Positions 1 to 11,419 of a DNA stretch of 64,000 nucleotides are shown piece by piece. The notes below the pieces were generated by a model. That model saw nothing but the letters and a program-made list of their open reading frames with translations, was not told the origin of the DNA and did not search any database. Each line of letters opens with the position of its first letter. Position 1 is the first letter of the stretch. The translations under genes were made by a program, and so were the position numbers. This DNA is from Datura wrightii (taxonomy: Eukaryota > Streptophyta > Magnoliopsida > Solanales > Solanaceae): assembly GCA_035772735.1 (NCBI GenBank), contig JASDFA010000003.1:158403001-158467000 (forward strand), given 5' to 3'.

Positions 1-700
1 GGTGTCCAGAAAGGTTACCTCTTCATTTTCTTCATCATTGGATCTAGCCATGAGAGCAAATGGAGAATCAAAAATTGAGTTTCTGTCTTCCACCACCATC
101 ATCGAGGCATCCTCAGGGCCTTCAAGCATATCTGATTCACTGGATGAGTCACCACAGGATGCTAGGGCTTGTTTGACAGCATGCTTTGCAACTTCTCTTC
201 TTTTGAACTTCTCAAGGACCTGGTCCCTTCTTCTTCCCTTCACTACATTATACCTTGCATAATCTTTATATTTAGCTTTGTGCTGTGGGACATCTTTGAT
301 AAAATGACCGGATTTCCCACACTTGTGACACAAGTCATTTTCATTTGTAAGCCTGCTCGTATTTTCCTTTCTGGGAAAACCTCCATTTCTTCTAATGACC
401 TTCTGAAATATTTTCGTAAGGTAGGACATATCCTCATCTTCTTCACTGGAGATCTGCTTTGGTGGCCTTGAGAGCTAAATTTTTCTCCTTTGTGGACAGC
501 TTCTTACTTAAGTCTTGCTGCCTTTTGAGTTCATAGGACTTCAGGTTCTCTATCAGTTCATCCATGGTGAGGGTCTGCAGATCTTGAGCTTCAGTGATAG
601 CACCGACCTTGCTTTCTCGTGACTTGGGCAAGATGCTAAGGATTTTTCGAAGAAGCCTTGTGGTTGACTGACCTTCTTCGAGATTTGGTGGAGCAGTCAT
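1..700 (-). pseudogene. Ty1/copia gag fragment, internally deleted
   Basis: Read on the minus strand, a start codon near 700 opens MTAPPNLEEGQST, the usual beginning of a plant copia gag. It then jumps straight to gag C-terminal sequence (KILSILPKSRESKV, TMDELIENLKSYE). The N-terminal gag_2/UBN2 body is missing, which I infer to be an internal deletion. Near 443-475 the frame shifts, and a CCHC zinc knuckle (CHKCGKSGHF) can be read at about 300-340 in another frame. An acidic tail continues to the window edge. A gag protein packages element RNA; this copy cannot make one. The rest of the element lies beyond position 1. Confidence 0.8.
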
Positions 701-744
701 CTAAGCAAGGTCCTTCCTAGGTGTTAACCTTTTAGGAAGAACAT

Positions 745-757
745 GCTCTGATACCAA
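745..757 (-). other. Primer binding site of the copia element
   Basis: On the minus strand the sequence reads TGGTATCAGAGCA, complementary to the 3' end of initiator methionine tRNA, the usual copia primer. It lies between the gag leader and the LTR-like sequence, which fixes the element's minus orientation. Confidence 0.75.
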
Positions 758-1503
758 TTAATAGTTTATATGCGTCCACCAAATACAACGTAGAACCAGG
801 TCCGTTACATGGTTCCTTAACATAAAATAGAAACTAAATAACACAAGAAATTTTATGTGGAAACCTCTTTACTCAAGAGAGTAACACCACGACCTACACT
901 AGCAGGATTTCCAAAATCCACAACAACAGCCGGGCAAGTTCAGATACAAACTCATGTAACCTAGGAATTAACCTATTAATCCCTTCCCCCTTACAATACC
1001 TCTATTGTAAGCCTTTGCAATAACTCTATTACAAAGAAAACTAAAGGCTAACTCTAGCCTATCAAATAACGATTTTACAATCAGAAAATAGCTACCTACG
1101 AATGCTTCTCATAAGAGGAGTAGGTTTACAAATTAAGAACAAAAGACAAGGAATCAACAACCTAAAACTAAACAAATATACATGAAATGGCTCTGGTTCT
1201 TGTTGTTGTTGAGTCTTGTTTTCGGATGACTTTTGTAAGAAAGGAAGTGTCCTTCTTGTGTGTTTGCAAAAGTGAAGACCCATTTGTCTTGTGTCAAGCC
1301 TATATCAAAGATGATGGAGAGATAAATGGGATATTGTCCAGCGGATAAATGATAGGAGCAGTAGCAGTCTGACACTATGTTGTGGCAGCCGTGACAGGCT
1401 GTAAAGCTATTATTGACAACTGTGAGAGTTGACTTTTGCTAGAGAGAAATCTGGTCCCTGATCTGGTCCTCCAATAGGTTTGTCAAATCAGCAAAACTTA
1501 TGC
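758..1503 (-). repeat. 5' LTR of the copia element (boundaries approximate)
   Basis: This non-coding stretch lies directly upstream of the primer binding site in element orientation. The high-coordinate edge is set where recognisable L1 LINE sequence stops, near 1500. The second LTR is outside the window, so the exact TG and CA ends cannot be confirmed. Short reading frames here are chance. Confidence 0.55.
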
Positions 1504-1990
1504 ATAGTACTTCAAGGTTTATGCTGCATCAAAGTCATTTTTCAGTAGCTTTATAGTGGAAAATACATCACCAATGGATTTCCCAGATATTTTCTTAGAC
1601 TTATAGATACAACTTTTAAGATTTTGCTGCAAGATCCATTATGTGTTTTCTTAAAATTTTCATGCTCCAAATTTCCCTAATGAGATCCATGTAATCTGAT
1701 TGCTGGATCTAGAAGTTCATAAGTTTAAAGTATTCAATCACCATGTTATCCTCTTGCCCAAATTTAAAAGTAATTAGGACATGGCCTGACCCTATTTTAG
1801 TATGATGGTCCACTCTGTTGATCTGGTAACTATTTGTCCTTTCCACATTGATGAACACCCTGTCTAGTTTCTTCTTATTATCTTTCTTTTCCTTTTATTA
1901 TATTGTTGTACCAAGTGAAATTATTATCTATGTAGCTTAGATCACACATACATAGTCATTCATGCAATTGATAAAAGGCGAACCCATCGG
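1504..1990 (-). pseudogene. L1-type LINE endonuclease domain, C-terminal part
   Basis: Minus-strand translation in shifting frames gives phrases typical of plant L1 endonuclease ends: DLSYIDNNFTWYNN, KLDRVFINVER, then IGSGHVLITF in place of the usual GSDH motif. The following LMNF and DYMDLIREIW match the linker before reverse transcriptase. Several stops and frameshifts are present. The domain continues from 2988-3440, with a TIR element inserted between. Confidence 0.65.
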
Positions 1991-1991
1991 T

Positions 1992-2987
1992 GGCCCCCTA
2001 AAGTTGGCACCAACTTTAACTTAGACACCTCAACTAAGCCTTATTCCTTTTAAACAACTCAAGTAGGAGTCCGCTATGTCATTTTGACACTTTTTTGACA
2101 ATCAGCAAAAATAATGAGGAGAGTGCAATACACTCGCCAATGACATGACATAATAGCTAATGAATGAATTACATCTAGCATTTTGGATCAAAATCTGAAT
2201 TAAAATTATGAGAAGAAAATATTATTTTATAGGAAAAAAAATCTAATTTTCAAAACCCTAACCCCACACACTCAATCTCATATTGCAAAATTTTGATTCT
2301 AAGGATGTCCTAATCAAATGACAATCTAAGCACCTGTGTGTCTTCTCACCTATAAACCGTAAATTCTGGTAAAATAAACCTGAAGCTTATATTAAGCAAC
2401 TCTAGAAACAAGATATTGTATGCTAAAGCAAATGAATTATTTTTCAATTTTTTGTTCAATTTCCTCACTTTTTCTCTTGGATCGGTGATTTATACTCTAA
2501 AAGGGATTTCTGAACTAGGATGCATAGACAACTTGTAAAAAAGTGCGAAAGATTTGGAGTGGCGGTAGTGATGGATCTCCGTTTATTTAGCGAACAAGGT
2601 GGTAATGGTGCTTTCTAGATTGAAAAATTAAGATAAAGAAAATGGTGATTGAAAAGATATATTTAATTTATAATTTATTTTATGTAAAAGATTAAAAGAG
2701 AATAAAAACACAAGAAAAAAATGAAAAAAGATGAATAGAAGTTAGAATTGGAGAAGATGACTGTTGTGGGTCTTTTTTTCTTTTTTATTTATTTAATTAG
2801 AGTCAACTTTAAGTGTTTCAAGCCAAAAAATAGCCTTTTCATGCGCCTATTTGGTGTGTAAATCACGCAGGTTGTCAAGTCAGCTAAAAGTGTCAAAATG
2901 ATACAGCGGACCCCTACTTGAGGTGTTTAAAAGGAATAAGGCTTAGTTGAGGTGTTTAAGATAAAGTTGGTGCCAACTTTAGGGGTC
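1992..2987. mobile_element. Non-autonomous DNA transposon with about 100-bp terminal inverted repeats
   Basis: The left end (CCCCTAAAGTTGGCACCAAC onward) is the near-perfect reverse complement of the right end. Matching runs for about 100 bases on each side, to roughly 2095 and 2885. The interior is AT-rich with no coding capacity. Long TIRs suggest a Mutator-like or related MITE, but I could not find a convincing target-site duplication, so the superfamily is open. It sits inside an L1 endonuclease region. Confidence 0.8.
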
Positions 2988-3440
2988 GTAGATGGATTCT
3001 GTCTTGATAAAATATGTGCTTTTGCTAAGGGTATGAGGGATTTCACTTCTTTTATCCCTGTTCGATATAATAGATTTGAAGTCCCCCATGATAGCCAAGG
3101 TCCATTTATGTTGCTGCAAATGGTTTTGAGCAAAATCCAAAAACTTCGATTGTCTTGGTCGACTTTCATGGTGATCTATTGCTCATTGTTGTTAATAATA
3201 GAGCATGTGAGGGGGTGTTTCTAAAAACAATATCTTTCTTGTGGAGTTGATAGTTGCTTGATCAGATTCTAGGTATCTTCTGAATAAATCAATGTTGTTA
3301 GAAGTTTGAAAATATTCCTGAAGAATTATCATGTGTGCCTTGTGATTCTTGACTAGTTTGTGTAGTATTTCACTAACACATTTGAATTTCATTTCCCTCG
3401 TATTTTCAGTTAATAATGTTAATCATTAAAACTAATTGGG
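2988..3440 (-). pseudogene. L1-type LINE endonuclease domain, N-terminal part
   Basis: Minus-strand reading gives ILHKLVKNHKAHMIILQEYF, matching the start of plant L1 endonucleases where the catalytic LxE strand lies. About 70 codons later comes WTLAIMGDFKSII, the degenerate equivalent of the GDFN motif with Asn replaced by Lys. Stops and frame changes interrupt it. It runs toward 2988, where the TIR element cuts it. Confidence 0.65.
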
Positions 3441-3830
3441 GTTTTGAAGGTTACCTGTTTGTGATTGGCATTGGTACTCCTAGTCTTCTAGAGTGGACAC
3501 CCTTGCTTCTTGTTATTTTTTCCTCTGTCCTCTAGGAAAAAGGCCTTGATTTTGAATTATCTACGTACTCAGTCTCTTTGGTCACAAGATCAGTGGATTA
3601 TCTTGGACTAGATGTAAAGGCCTGAGAAATAATGTTACTGATGATCTGCTCTTTCTCCACATCATTGAACTCTAGTATGCTTTCTGCCACCTCTTCATCA
3701 ATGTGATCACTATTGGTATCCGCTCCAGATTCATAGACTGACTGACTGTCAATATCCGGTCTATGTCTATTATTTACATCACTTTCACTGCTAACCAAAT
3801 TATAAAAATCGAGGGTCGAAATTGACAAAT
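3441..3830 (-). pseudogene. Probable LINE ORF1 tail
   Basis: A minus-strand open stretch of 76 codons (3598-3828) is acidic and Ser-rich with no domain I recognise. Its position directly upstream of the L1 endonuclease, in the same orientation, suggests the end of ORF1 plus the ORF1-ORF2 gap. This is inference from context only. Confidence 0.35.
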
Positions 3831-4794
3831 TTCCTTAATTTATTAAAGAAAACTGACGGAATGTACCATTGGTTTGGCCTTGGTCGATTCCACGAAACCG
3901 ACGGATGTGGTTGATTAACATCAAGGAACTTTATTGATTTTTCAGAAATATACATGAAAAATATAACTACTTGAAATCAAACTCAGGTATTTACTATAAT
4001 ATTAAATAATTCTACCACTCAACCACACATATTCTTTGATGAAATATTCCCGAATATTTTATCTTCATCTGTTTTGTTTGGACTGACTGACCCTTTTTTC
4101 CACTACTTACTCCCAATGATAGTTCCTTCAACCTGCCTTGTTTTTGTTTGGTCCACTACATGCTTTTCATTTTCAAAATATTGTCATAGTCAATATTTTG
4201 AATTAAATCTGTTAAAAAAAACTTGGTCAAATCCCATTTCTTCTTTTTAAACTAAATCTGTTCACTCAGATTTTCTCCTACTAAGGTGATGATGGATTTA
4301 GTCTTGAGCCCTATCTTATTTATAAGCTGCCAAAAGATTAGTACAAAAAGTTGGGGGCGAAGAACCTGACCTCCAAGGCTTAGTCATAAAAGAGTAAGGC
4401 ACAACTGCACAAGTACTTCAATCAGGACATGCCTAGATAGAAGCCACCAAAGTATAAGTAGAAAAAGGAAAATTATTCCACATTGAAGTAAGGGATTCTA
4501 GTCCCAAGATTATTGCAACAGACCATTTCTTCAAGGTGGGTCAAAGTTCCGGCCAATATATTTTATTCATTTGATACCGAAAGATGGTCGGTAAGCCAAG
4601 TTTGTCACTTCTCAAAGCTTCTATAGCATCCGTAGGGAGCTCTTACTCATTTCTGAAGATCAAATGTGAGGAACAGAGGCAGCATGCTTAGCAAAGCATC
4701 AACCACGTTGTACCTTCCCTAAAGAAATGTGGTACCTTGACCTTCCTCTCTCTCACCTTGTCAATGATTTGAATCACATGATTAATGGAATACA
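3831..4794. other. Intergenic, no recognisable gene
   Basis: Moderately AT-rich sequence with no long reading frame, tRNA, or terminal repeats that I can see. Probably decayed transposon sequence. Confidence 0.5.
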
Positions 4795-5290
4795 GAATCC
4801 GGCTCCCGACTCTGATTCAGAACTCGGCTCCCTATCTCAATCTGAGATTTGACTTTTGACCCCAATTTGGGACCTAGGACTTGGCTCCCGGCCCTAATTT
4901 GTGGACCTGACCCCAACCTTGATTCAATATTCGACTCTCTACTTAACCCAGGGCCCAACTTTCGACTCTTACCCCAACTCTCGACCAAGGACACAAAATC
5001 TAGAGTTGATTCGAGACCTAACTCCCGACCCCAAACTGGGGTCCTGATCGAGACCCGACTCCGCCCCAATCGGAGACTTGAACTGAGACCCTAACCCGAT
5101 CGAGACCCCACTTCAATCCAACCTGAGAATTGAGTCTCGACCCGAAACCCAGAATTAAGACCTGACTCGACACTCTACCCTAATCCAAAACCCCATTCTT
5201 GATCTTGATCTGGAACAGGACTCCAGATATTAAGGTCGGTTCCTAGGATCGACTCCTTGGTCGAATTAAGGTTGGGTCTTAGTGAATTGT
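4795..5290. repeat. Degenerate tandem repeat rich in GACCC/GACTC
   Basis: Loose repeats of words such as CTCCCGAC, GAGACC, CCCGAC and CCCAA recur every 10-25 bases and give overlapping open frames on both strands (4782-5069 minus, 4849-5094 plus). The encoded peptides are low-complexity (RGPGLSRES-like and PNLGPRTW-like). This is a cryptic satellite, not a gene. Confidence 0.6.
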
Positions 5291-5797
5291 TCTTTGACTT
5301 CGAATGTACCACAGATAAATATTTCTTGCAAATCGGTTATTAGATTACTGGAGTTCTATCTGAATATTAAATTCTAAAGTAGAGTATCATTTACTCATGA
5401 AAATATGAATAAATATGGGTCAATTCATCTTCTTTTACCCAACCTATTTTTTCACCCAACTCATTTTTACACATATGAAATATGGTGGGTCGTATTATTA
5501 TCCATTGTATATTGACCTGTTTTCATCAACCCATCCATATTTGATCCAACCCGTCTATTTACCACCACTAGATTTGATCAATATCTAAAAATATTTTATT
5601 TATAAACTAACAAATCTCTGAATGATCTCTACAATCTCAACAATTATCCCATCATTTCTCACTGCAAGAAAATATGTGACAGAGCACTCCTATTTATAAT
5701 ACTAAAAATCTACTTTAACTCAAAGCAGAAAAACTTATTCCGATATGACTTTGACAAATAAATTCTAACTAGACTTGAATTAAATAAACTGCCAAAT
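5291..5797. other. AT-rich intergenic DNA
   Basis: No coding or structural signal seen. It includes short copies of ACCC-type words continuing the decay of the upstream repeat. Confidence 0.45.
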
Positions 5798-5805
5798 ATA
5801 AAATC

Positions 5806-6354
5806 TAGGGGTGTGTATCGGTCGGTTCGGTTCGATTTTGAAGGTTATCGGTTTATCTTATGGGTTATCGATTTTTAGACATGCTAAACAGTTAAGATAT
5901 CGGTTATTGGTTAATCAGTTGTTGATCATTATCAATTTGGTTATTGGGTTAACCATTAAGATCTCACATGAAAATTTTCATAGGTCATAAGTATGTTTAG
6001 CTAGAAAAAAAAGTGGGTGAAAAGAGAAAGAGCATATAGAATTAGCTCAACTAAAGCAATCAATTTTAATTTAGATTTGAACAATATCACCTTTACTTGT
6101 TATTGACACCCAATTCATCTTCTTATTAAAATACTTAGTATATTGAAGGCTAAAATTATAATTTGATAAATTATTATCGGGTTATCGGTTCACCCGTTAA
6201 AAAAAGTGGTCAAACCGATAACCGAATCAATAACCCAATAACTTGGGACAGTAAATCGATAATCAAACTGTTAAACCAATAACTCAAATTATTAAAACAA
6301 TAACCTAATTATCGATTCGGGCTATTGATTTAGCTGTTAATTTGCACAACCCTA
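5806..6354. mobile_element. hAT-type MITE with 8-bp target duplication
   Basis: The ends are inverted: TAGGGGTGTG on the left and CACAACCCTA on the right. They are flanked by identical 8-base copies of ATAAAATC at 5798-5805 and 6355-6362. The interior repeats words such as GGTTATCGGTT and AACCGATAACC in both orientations. An 8-bp duplication and TAGGG-like ends are the hallmark of hAT elements. There is no transposase. Confidence 0.85.
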
Positions 6355-6558
6355 ATAAAATCCTAAACAAACTTGATTTGCTACGACTTTGAATTATTTT
6401 TCAACAATATCATTTTGTAACTGCCAAGAGGGATTAAGGATACCTTGGATCATGTGGATGACCATAAGAGAGTCACAACATAGGAACCAAGCTCTCAGAA
6501 TTTGATTCCCAAATAACTCAACACATTTCTTCAAGAGGGATTGATGATACCTAATTTA

Positions 6559-6997
6559 TAGGTGGTAAAATCAGTTCACGAGATCATAAGCTGCCCAACT
6601 TGTTCAAGTTTGGGCTGATAATTGACCCGCTCATTTACTAGCTCAGACCATTGCAACCCAATTCATTTTAGTCCATCAAAGTTTGGGCTAATATTTGACC
6701 CAAATTGATTCATGAGAAATCTTGTCAAAATATTTTTAAAAAGACATTTTATTTTATGTAATATGTTATATTTAGTCATAATAAAGAAAATATTCAATTT
6801 ATAATTTATGAAAAGATTGTAAAAACAAATAAAGCAATTAAAACTTAATTAGAGTTGGGCGGGTTGGGTTATGACCCGTATTTCAGCCCATTTCAGCCCA
6901 ACTAACTTTTGGGCGGGTCAATATCCCCCCCATTTATTAACTCAGCCCATTTTGACCCGCCCAAATTCAGTCCAACCCGCCCATTTGCCACCTATAA
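6559..6997. mobile_element. MITE with 9-bp flanking repeat
   Basis: The left end TAGGTGGTAAAA and right end TTTGCCACCTATAA are inverted. The 9-base word CCTAATTTA flanks both sides (6550-6558 and 6998-7006). The right part contains imperfect repeats of GGGCGGGT/GACCCGCCC. A 9-bp duplication fits a Mutator-like MITE. The left arm of the HIPP palindrome begins inside it, at about 6866. Confidence 0.7.
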
Positions 6998-7443
6998 CCT
7001 AATTTAATCGGACAAAGCTCTCGGAATTTGATTCTCAATTAAGGAGTTAATTTTTTTAGTAGGTAGTATTGAGCTAGGAAAGGGATTGAGCTTATTTACA
7101 AGAGAATTAGGCCGAAAGGCAAATATATAAATCTTGTCCCCCTATGCACAAAATAAACACTAATCTCGATCCAATTTACATTTAGGCAGTACTCTTTGCT
7201 AAGTAATTGTTATTCGAAAACAGGTTATCCGACTTGGTATATAGAATTATTTCATTTCAGGATATAATTTCTCTTTTAATTTGCTACAGAAGGTACACGG
7301 AAAAGTACTTTCAATATATAACTCGATCTTAACATCTAAACACAAACTCTTTTGTTTTATAACTAGTGTCTATAAGAACAAAACTTTACTATATTTAGTA
7401 CTGTCATGCTCCCAACATACAAAATTCTCATGCATCTCCCTCC

Positions 7444-8346
7444 CTACATGATTTCACAAGCATTAGGATTTTCATCACTAAACATTGAGGTGAGTCTCTC
7501 AGTAGGGGAATTTGGTGTTTGAAAAGCTTGTGGAACATCCCTCACATAGCCAGAGGGTGCCTTTTTGTCATAGGCTCCTGCTGCATATGGATATGCCACC
7601 AAATTGTATTCAACATATGGCCACAATTCTGCCTTCTTTCCTGTGTTTTGCACTTTCTTTAACACCTTTTTTGGTTCAACATAACCACTCACCGTCACCC
7701 TGCTTTGCTTTCTGCTTACCTCCACTGATTTCACTCCTAAAACAAACAATATTTAAGCAATCAAAATCAAGTTATTTTCCTAAAAGATATATGTAATTGT
7801 TACATCTTTTTCTATAATTAGATGAAATATCAAGGCCAGTAGTGTGGCAATCATGCAAAGTAGTGTACAATAAATATCGAAAAATCGTTTTGCCAATAGT
7901 AGTTGAGCCACGATAGAGACAGAAGCATAGTCAGTTGAATATTCTTTATTTAAATTGTATTATGTATAAATAGAAAAAGTATGCATATAAGTGAACATCC
8001 TTGATGAAATTCTTGATTTGTCTATTGTTTGCGATGATATTGTCTAATAAGATGAAAAAAAAATACTACTACTATGTAAAATTGAAGATTAGTGTGAAAT
8101 GAACCTTTGATAGAGGAAACTGCATTAGTAACCCTCCTTTCACATCCATCACAATCCATTTTTACCTTTATTTCAACTGTCTGAAATAAAGAAAACAAAA
8201 AACTAATTATTTTCAATATAACAATTAGAAGAAAACAAAAACAAAAATTATATATAGCATGCAAATTATACCTGCATTGGTTTACGTTTGCTCTTTCTAG
8301 TACTTGTAACCTCAAACTTATCCAATATGTGATCAATAATACCCAT
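7444..8346 (-). CDS. HIPP (heavy-metal-associated isoprenylated plant protein), left palindrome copy
   Basis: Three exons on the minus strand: 8272-8346 (25 codons), 8105-8180 and 7736-7444, with GT..AG introns. The product is 147 residues: a basic N-terminus (TRKSKRKP), an HMA domain with the metal-binding MDCDGC motif (Cys35, Cys38), GYVEPKKVLKKVQ, AELWPYVEYNLVAYPY, and a C-terminal CEIM. HIPPs bind metal ions through the two cysteines and are farnesylated on the CaaX cysteine; the final Met favours farnesyl. Compared with the right copy it has Leu8 and Lys10 in exon 1 and Ala in NLVAYPY, the more family-typical residue. No inactivating change is seen. The start is the first Met before the first splice donor, 114 bases below a TATA box. 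Confidence 0.9.
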
Positions 8347-8459
8347 TTTTTTCTTTCAAAAAAATATATTATTAAAGGGAAGAATAAAGGTAGGTTAATG
8401 TTCAAGAATTTATAAGAAGCTTGTGGTATATATGTAGGGAAATTGATTGAAAATGCCAG

Positions 8460-8467
8460 TATTTATA
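8460..8467 (-). promoter_or_regulatory. TATA box of left HIPP copy
   Basis: On the minus strand this reads TATAAATA within a block conserved between arms (TTATAAATACTGGCATTTTC). It lies about 114 bases before the start codon; the right copy has the same box at 12529-12536. Confidence 0.65.
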
Positions 8468-8929
8468 ACACTAAAAAAGTTATGGAAAAAAAAAACTCGA
8501 GGAGTTGTCAACAAGCTAACCAACATTTTAAACTCAAGAAAGTGACTTATGTGGATCGGCTAAAGTAATGAATACAGAAAATATCAAGTTAACTTGGACA
8601 ACTGGCCAAATTTGCTTGGCCCCTAATTAATCAATAACAAAACTGAACTGCTAGCTAAGGTCAATTATATAAATTTTTTTTTGAAAAAGGGTACAAACTT
8701 CATGTTTAATGTTTCCTCTTTGTAATTGCGTCTCACCTTAAGATTATTCGACTCAAGTTCAAAATTGGTTCTAACATGATTGATCTTGATATTTTATAAA
8801 AATGATCTGATGGTTGTAACAAATTATGTATCAATGATTTCTCCATCGCCACAAAGAGATCGCAGTAAAAATAAATAAGATTCCTTCATCCTTAATTAAA
8901 AATTTTAAATTTTATAGAATTTTGATTAA

Positions 8930-9744
8930 TAAAAATAATAAATTTCATATACAATGTACAAAGCAAAGATCTTTTCTCTTCAATATTTTAGAATTCTCTT
9001 GAACTTGATCCTTTTATTCATTTACTATTTAAAATATCACATGAACAAAATAAAAAATAAAAAAAATTATCCATGTGAAAGTGAGTGCATCAACCTCCTT
9101 CAGCCAAAGCCATTCGGAAGGTGAAAGCTACCAAATAGCCAATTTTAGGAGAGTAATTAATTAGAACTAAAGATAATTTAGATGTGCATTGAATAACAGG
9201 TGTCAAGTTAGAAAATTCATAACGAAAGTGGTATGCTTTTTTTAAATAACAACAGTATTCATGCCAATATACGCATAATTCAACTATATTATCAAATAAT
9301 CCATTCTATCTCTTATCAGACAAATATCAAATAACTATGCATTAAATTTTAAGTGAATGGGAAGAAATTAAGCAGAGCTTTTTGTCTTTGTTGAAATTAA
9401 ACGTCCTATCTTCTATCACTTTTTCTCATTTTATTAATGGTTATGCCACTCTTAATATTATTTTTTTGGAGTCAATCTCCAAATAAAAGATCTGCTTTAT
9501 ATTTAAAAGAGCTACTTAATTATAACCTGCACAATAATTAAAATTGAACTAGTAATGCCTCAATTAATCATACAAGAAAACAGCCAAAAAGATAAAATCT
9601 TATAGGCTTGAAGACCTGAGACATTTACCATTCAACAAGGACAATTCATGCCCAAGTGCCAGTTCATGTAGATATGCCCCTTTCATCATTACAAACAGAT
9701 GTGATATTTCTGTAAATCAAAACCTTGTTACCCCACTTTTGTCT
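8930..9744. other. Left-arm-specific insertion or diverged segment
   Basis: I could not match this to the right arm. It is AT-rich, without reading frames, between two blocks that do match. It may hold decayed transposons; no TIRs were recognised. Confidence 0.45.
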
Positions 9745-9879
9745 GTTTAATTGCAGGGCACCCTTTAATTTTCTTAACTATAAGTCATCTATCAAAACAA
9801 ACAAAGATGAGTAAAGAAATAGAAAGGAAAATAATAATCTGCCACATTTGCTTTGCCCAACTTATAGACTATATTGCCA

Positions 9880-10050
9880 TGAACAGATGTGGCGCAGTGA
9901 ATGGGACTATTCTTTCCTTGACTGGAGGTCTCGGTTTCTAATTCTGAATATGAAAAAGAAAATTGTAGAGAGCACTATCCCTGAATGAGCTCTGTCTGAT
10001 GCAAATTTAAATTAATCAAGCTTCAATATAAATATCGAACGCTCAAAAAA
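9880..10050 (+). mobile_element. tRNA-derived SINE, absent from the other palindrome arm
   Basis: The element opens with an A-box-like GTGGCGCAGTGA and, about 45 bases on, a B-box-like GGTTTCTAATTC. It continues with the body of a common Solanaceae-type SINE (AGAGCACTATCCCTGAATG, then CGAACGCTC) and ends in a short A run. The flanks AGACTATATT and AGAGTATATATT look like a worn target duplication. The right arm (about 11290) reads through this point without it, giving an empty site. Confidence 0.75.
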
Positions 10051-10285
10051 ACTTAGAGTATATATTTATTTTTTTTCTGTTTTTTAATTATGTGGACTAT
10101 ACCAAAATGAAGTGTAGGATTATACAATATGATGCGTCTATATTTAATGGGCTAGCTGAATTAATTATTTGAGAACTCAGATATTGCTCAAAGAAATGGA
10201 GAAAATGTATACTTATCCACTTACATGACCACTTACATGATCCTCATCTTTCCTCTTTAGTCCTATCATTGGACAAAATTTAATA

Positions 10286-11095
10286 TTGATATTATTGTAT
10301 TTGGATAAGCTTTTAAAATTAATTTATTTTAAAATATAATTTTTTCGTAAAATATTTTTAAAAGATTATTTTTTGGCAAGAAATAGTGTGTTTGATTAAT
10401 CAATTTTAAAAGTATTTTTGAACAGCAATTAGTATTTGATTAAGCTTTGAAAAAGTGTATTTTCTCAATAATTCTTTTCAAAAAAGTAGTTTTCCTCCAA
10501 AAACTACTTTTTAAGCTTCCGAAAAACTCTTGCTATTTACCAAAAACACTTATTTTTTCTCAAAAGTTTGATCAAACACTTCATTTTTTTTTATTTTTTT
10601 TTAAAATGCAATTTTAACCTCCCAAAAACTTGACCAAACAGACTCATATCTTTTATTTAAGGGCGAAAACCACACCTAAAGTATCACAATTTTTTGAGTT
10701 TAATACCTGAATTATTAGGTATGTGAGTTTCCTACCTGGACTATCACCAAATGTTTATCAATACACACCTCAACTATCAGTTGCTCACTATTTTTCAGGT
10801 AGAAAAAGTGAGAAACTGATATTTAATGTGTGTTTTGGTAAATATTTACTGATAGTTCAGATAGAAAAAGTAAAGACCTAAGAGTTCGTGTTGAAAAGAT
10901 ATTATGTTTTTATAATTATAAATAACTTAACCTTAAAGTTTCTCTTCTATCGTTAATGAAATAATGTATAATAAGTTAATGAGTGTTTTACTCTATAAAT
11001 CTTTAATTTTTTTTTTTTAAATTTTGCGTCAAGTCAAATAATATCATGTAAATTTAGACGGAAGTATTTATTAGACCACAGGATTTCTAAGAGTT
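10286..11095. other. Palindrome spacer with two MITE-like palindromic segments
   Basis: The unpaired centre of the inverted duplication. Segment 10302-10637 begins TTGGATAAGCTTTTAAAA and ends with the inverted-like AAAACTTGACCAAAC; it contains a hairpin AAGTAGTTTT..AAAACTACTT. Segment 10665-10890 has inverted copies of CTACCTGGACTATCA-like and CTGATAGTTCAGATAG-like words. Both resemble MITEs. No genes. Confidence 0.5.
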
Positions 11096-11419
11096 GGTGA
11101 GAAGGAGGCGGAGATCAATGATTGGACTAAAATAGGAAAAATCTCTTCTCCATTTCTTTGAGCAATATCTAAGTTCTGAAACAATTATTCAATTCATTCA
11201 GCCCATTAAATATAGCCACATCATATTGTATAATCCTACACTTCATATAGGTATAGTCCACAAAATTACAAATGAGGAGAAAAAAAAAAGATAGCCTATA
11301 AGTTGGGCAAAATTAATGTGGCAGATAATTCTCTCTTCCTTTATATTATTTCACTAATTATGTGTGTTTGATAGATGACTTATATATAGTTAAGAAAAAT
11401 AAAGGATGCCTTGCAAAAA

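Larger units (their letters stand above)
6866..10285 (-). repeat. Left arm of large inverted duplication
   Basis: This arm is the reverse complement of 11100-14132. I can follow the match in blocks: about 6866-8930 with 11965-14132 (contains the whole HIPP gene and flanks, highest similarity), 9745-9880 with 11290-11420, and 10065-10285 with 11095-11285. Gaps between blocks are insertions or diverged sequence private to one arm. The arms are not identical, so this is an old duplication and not an assembly artefact. Confidence 0.9.
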
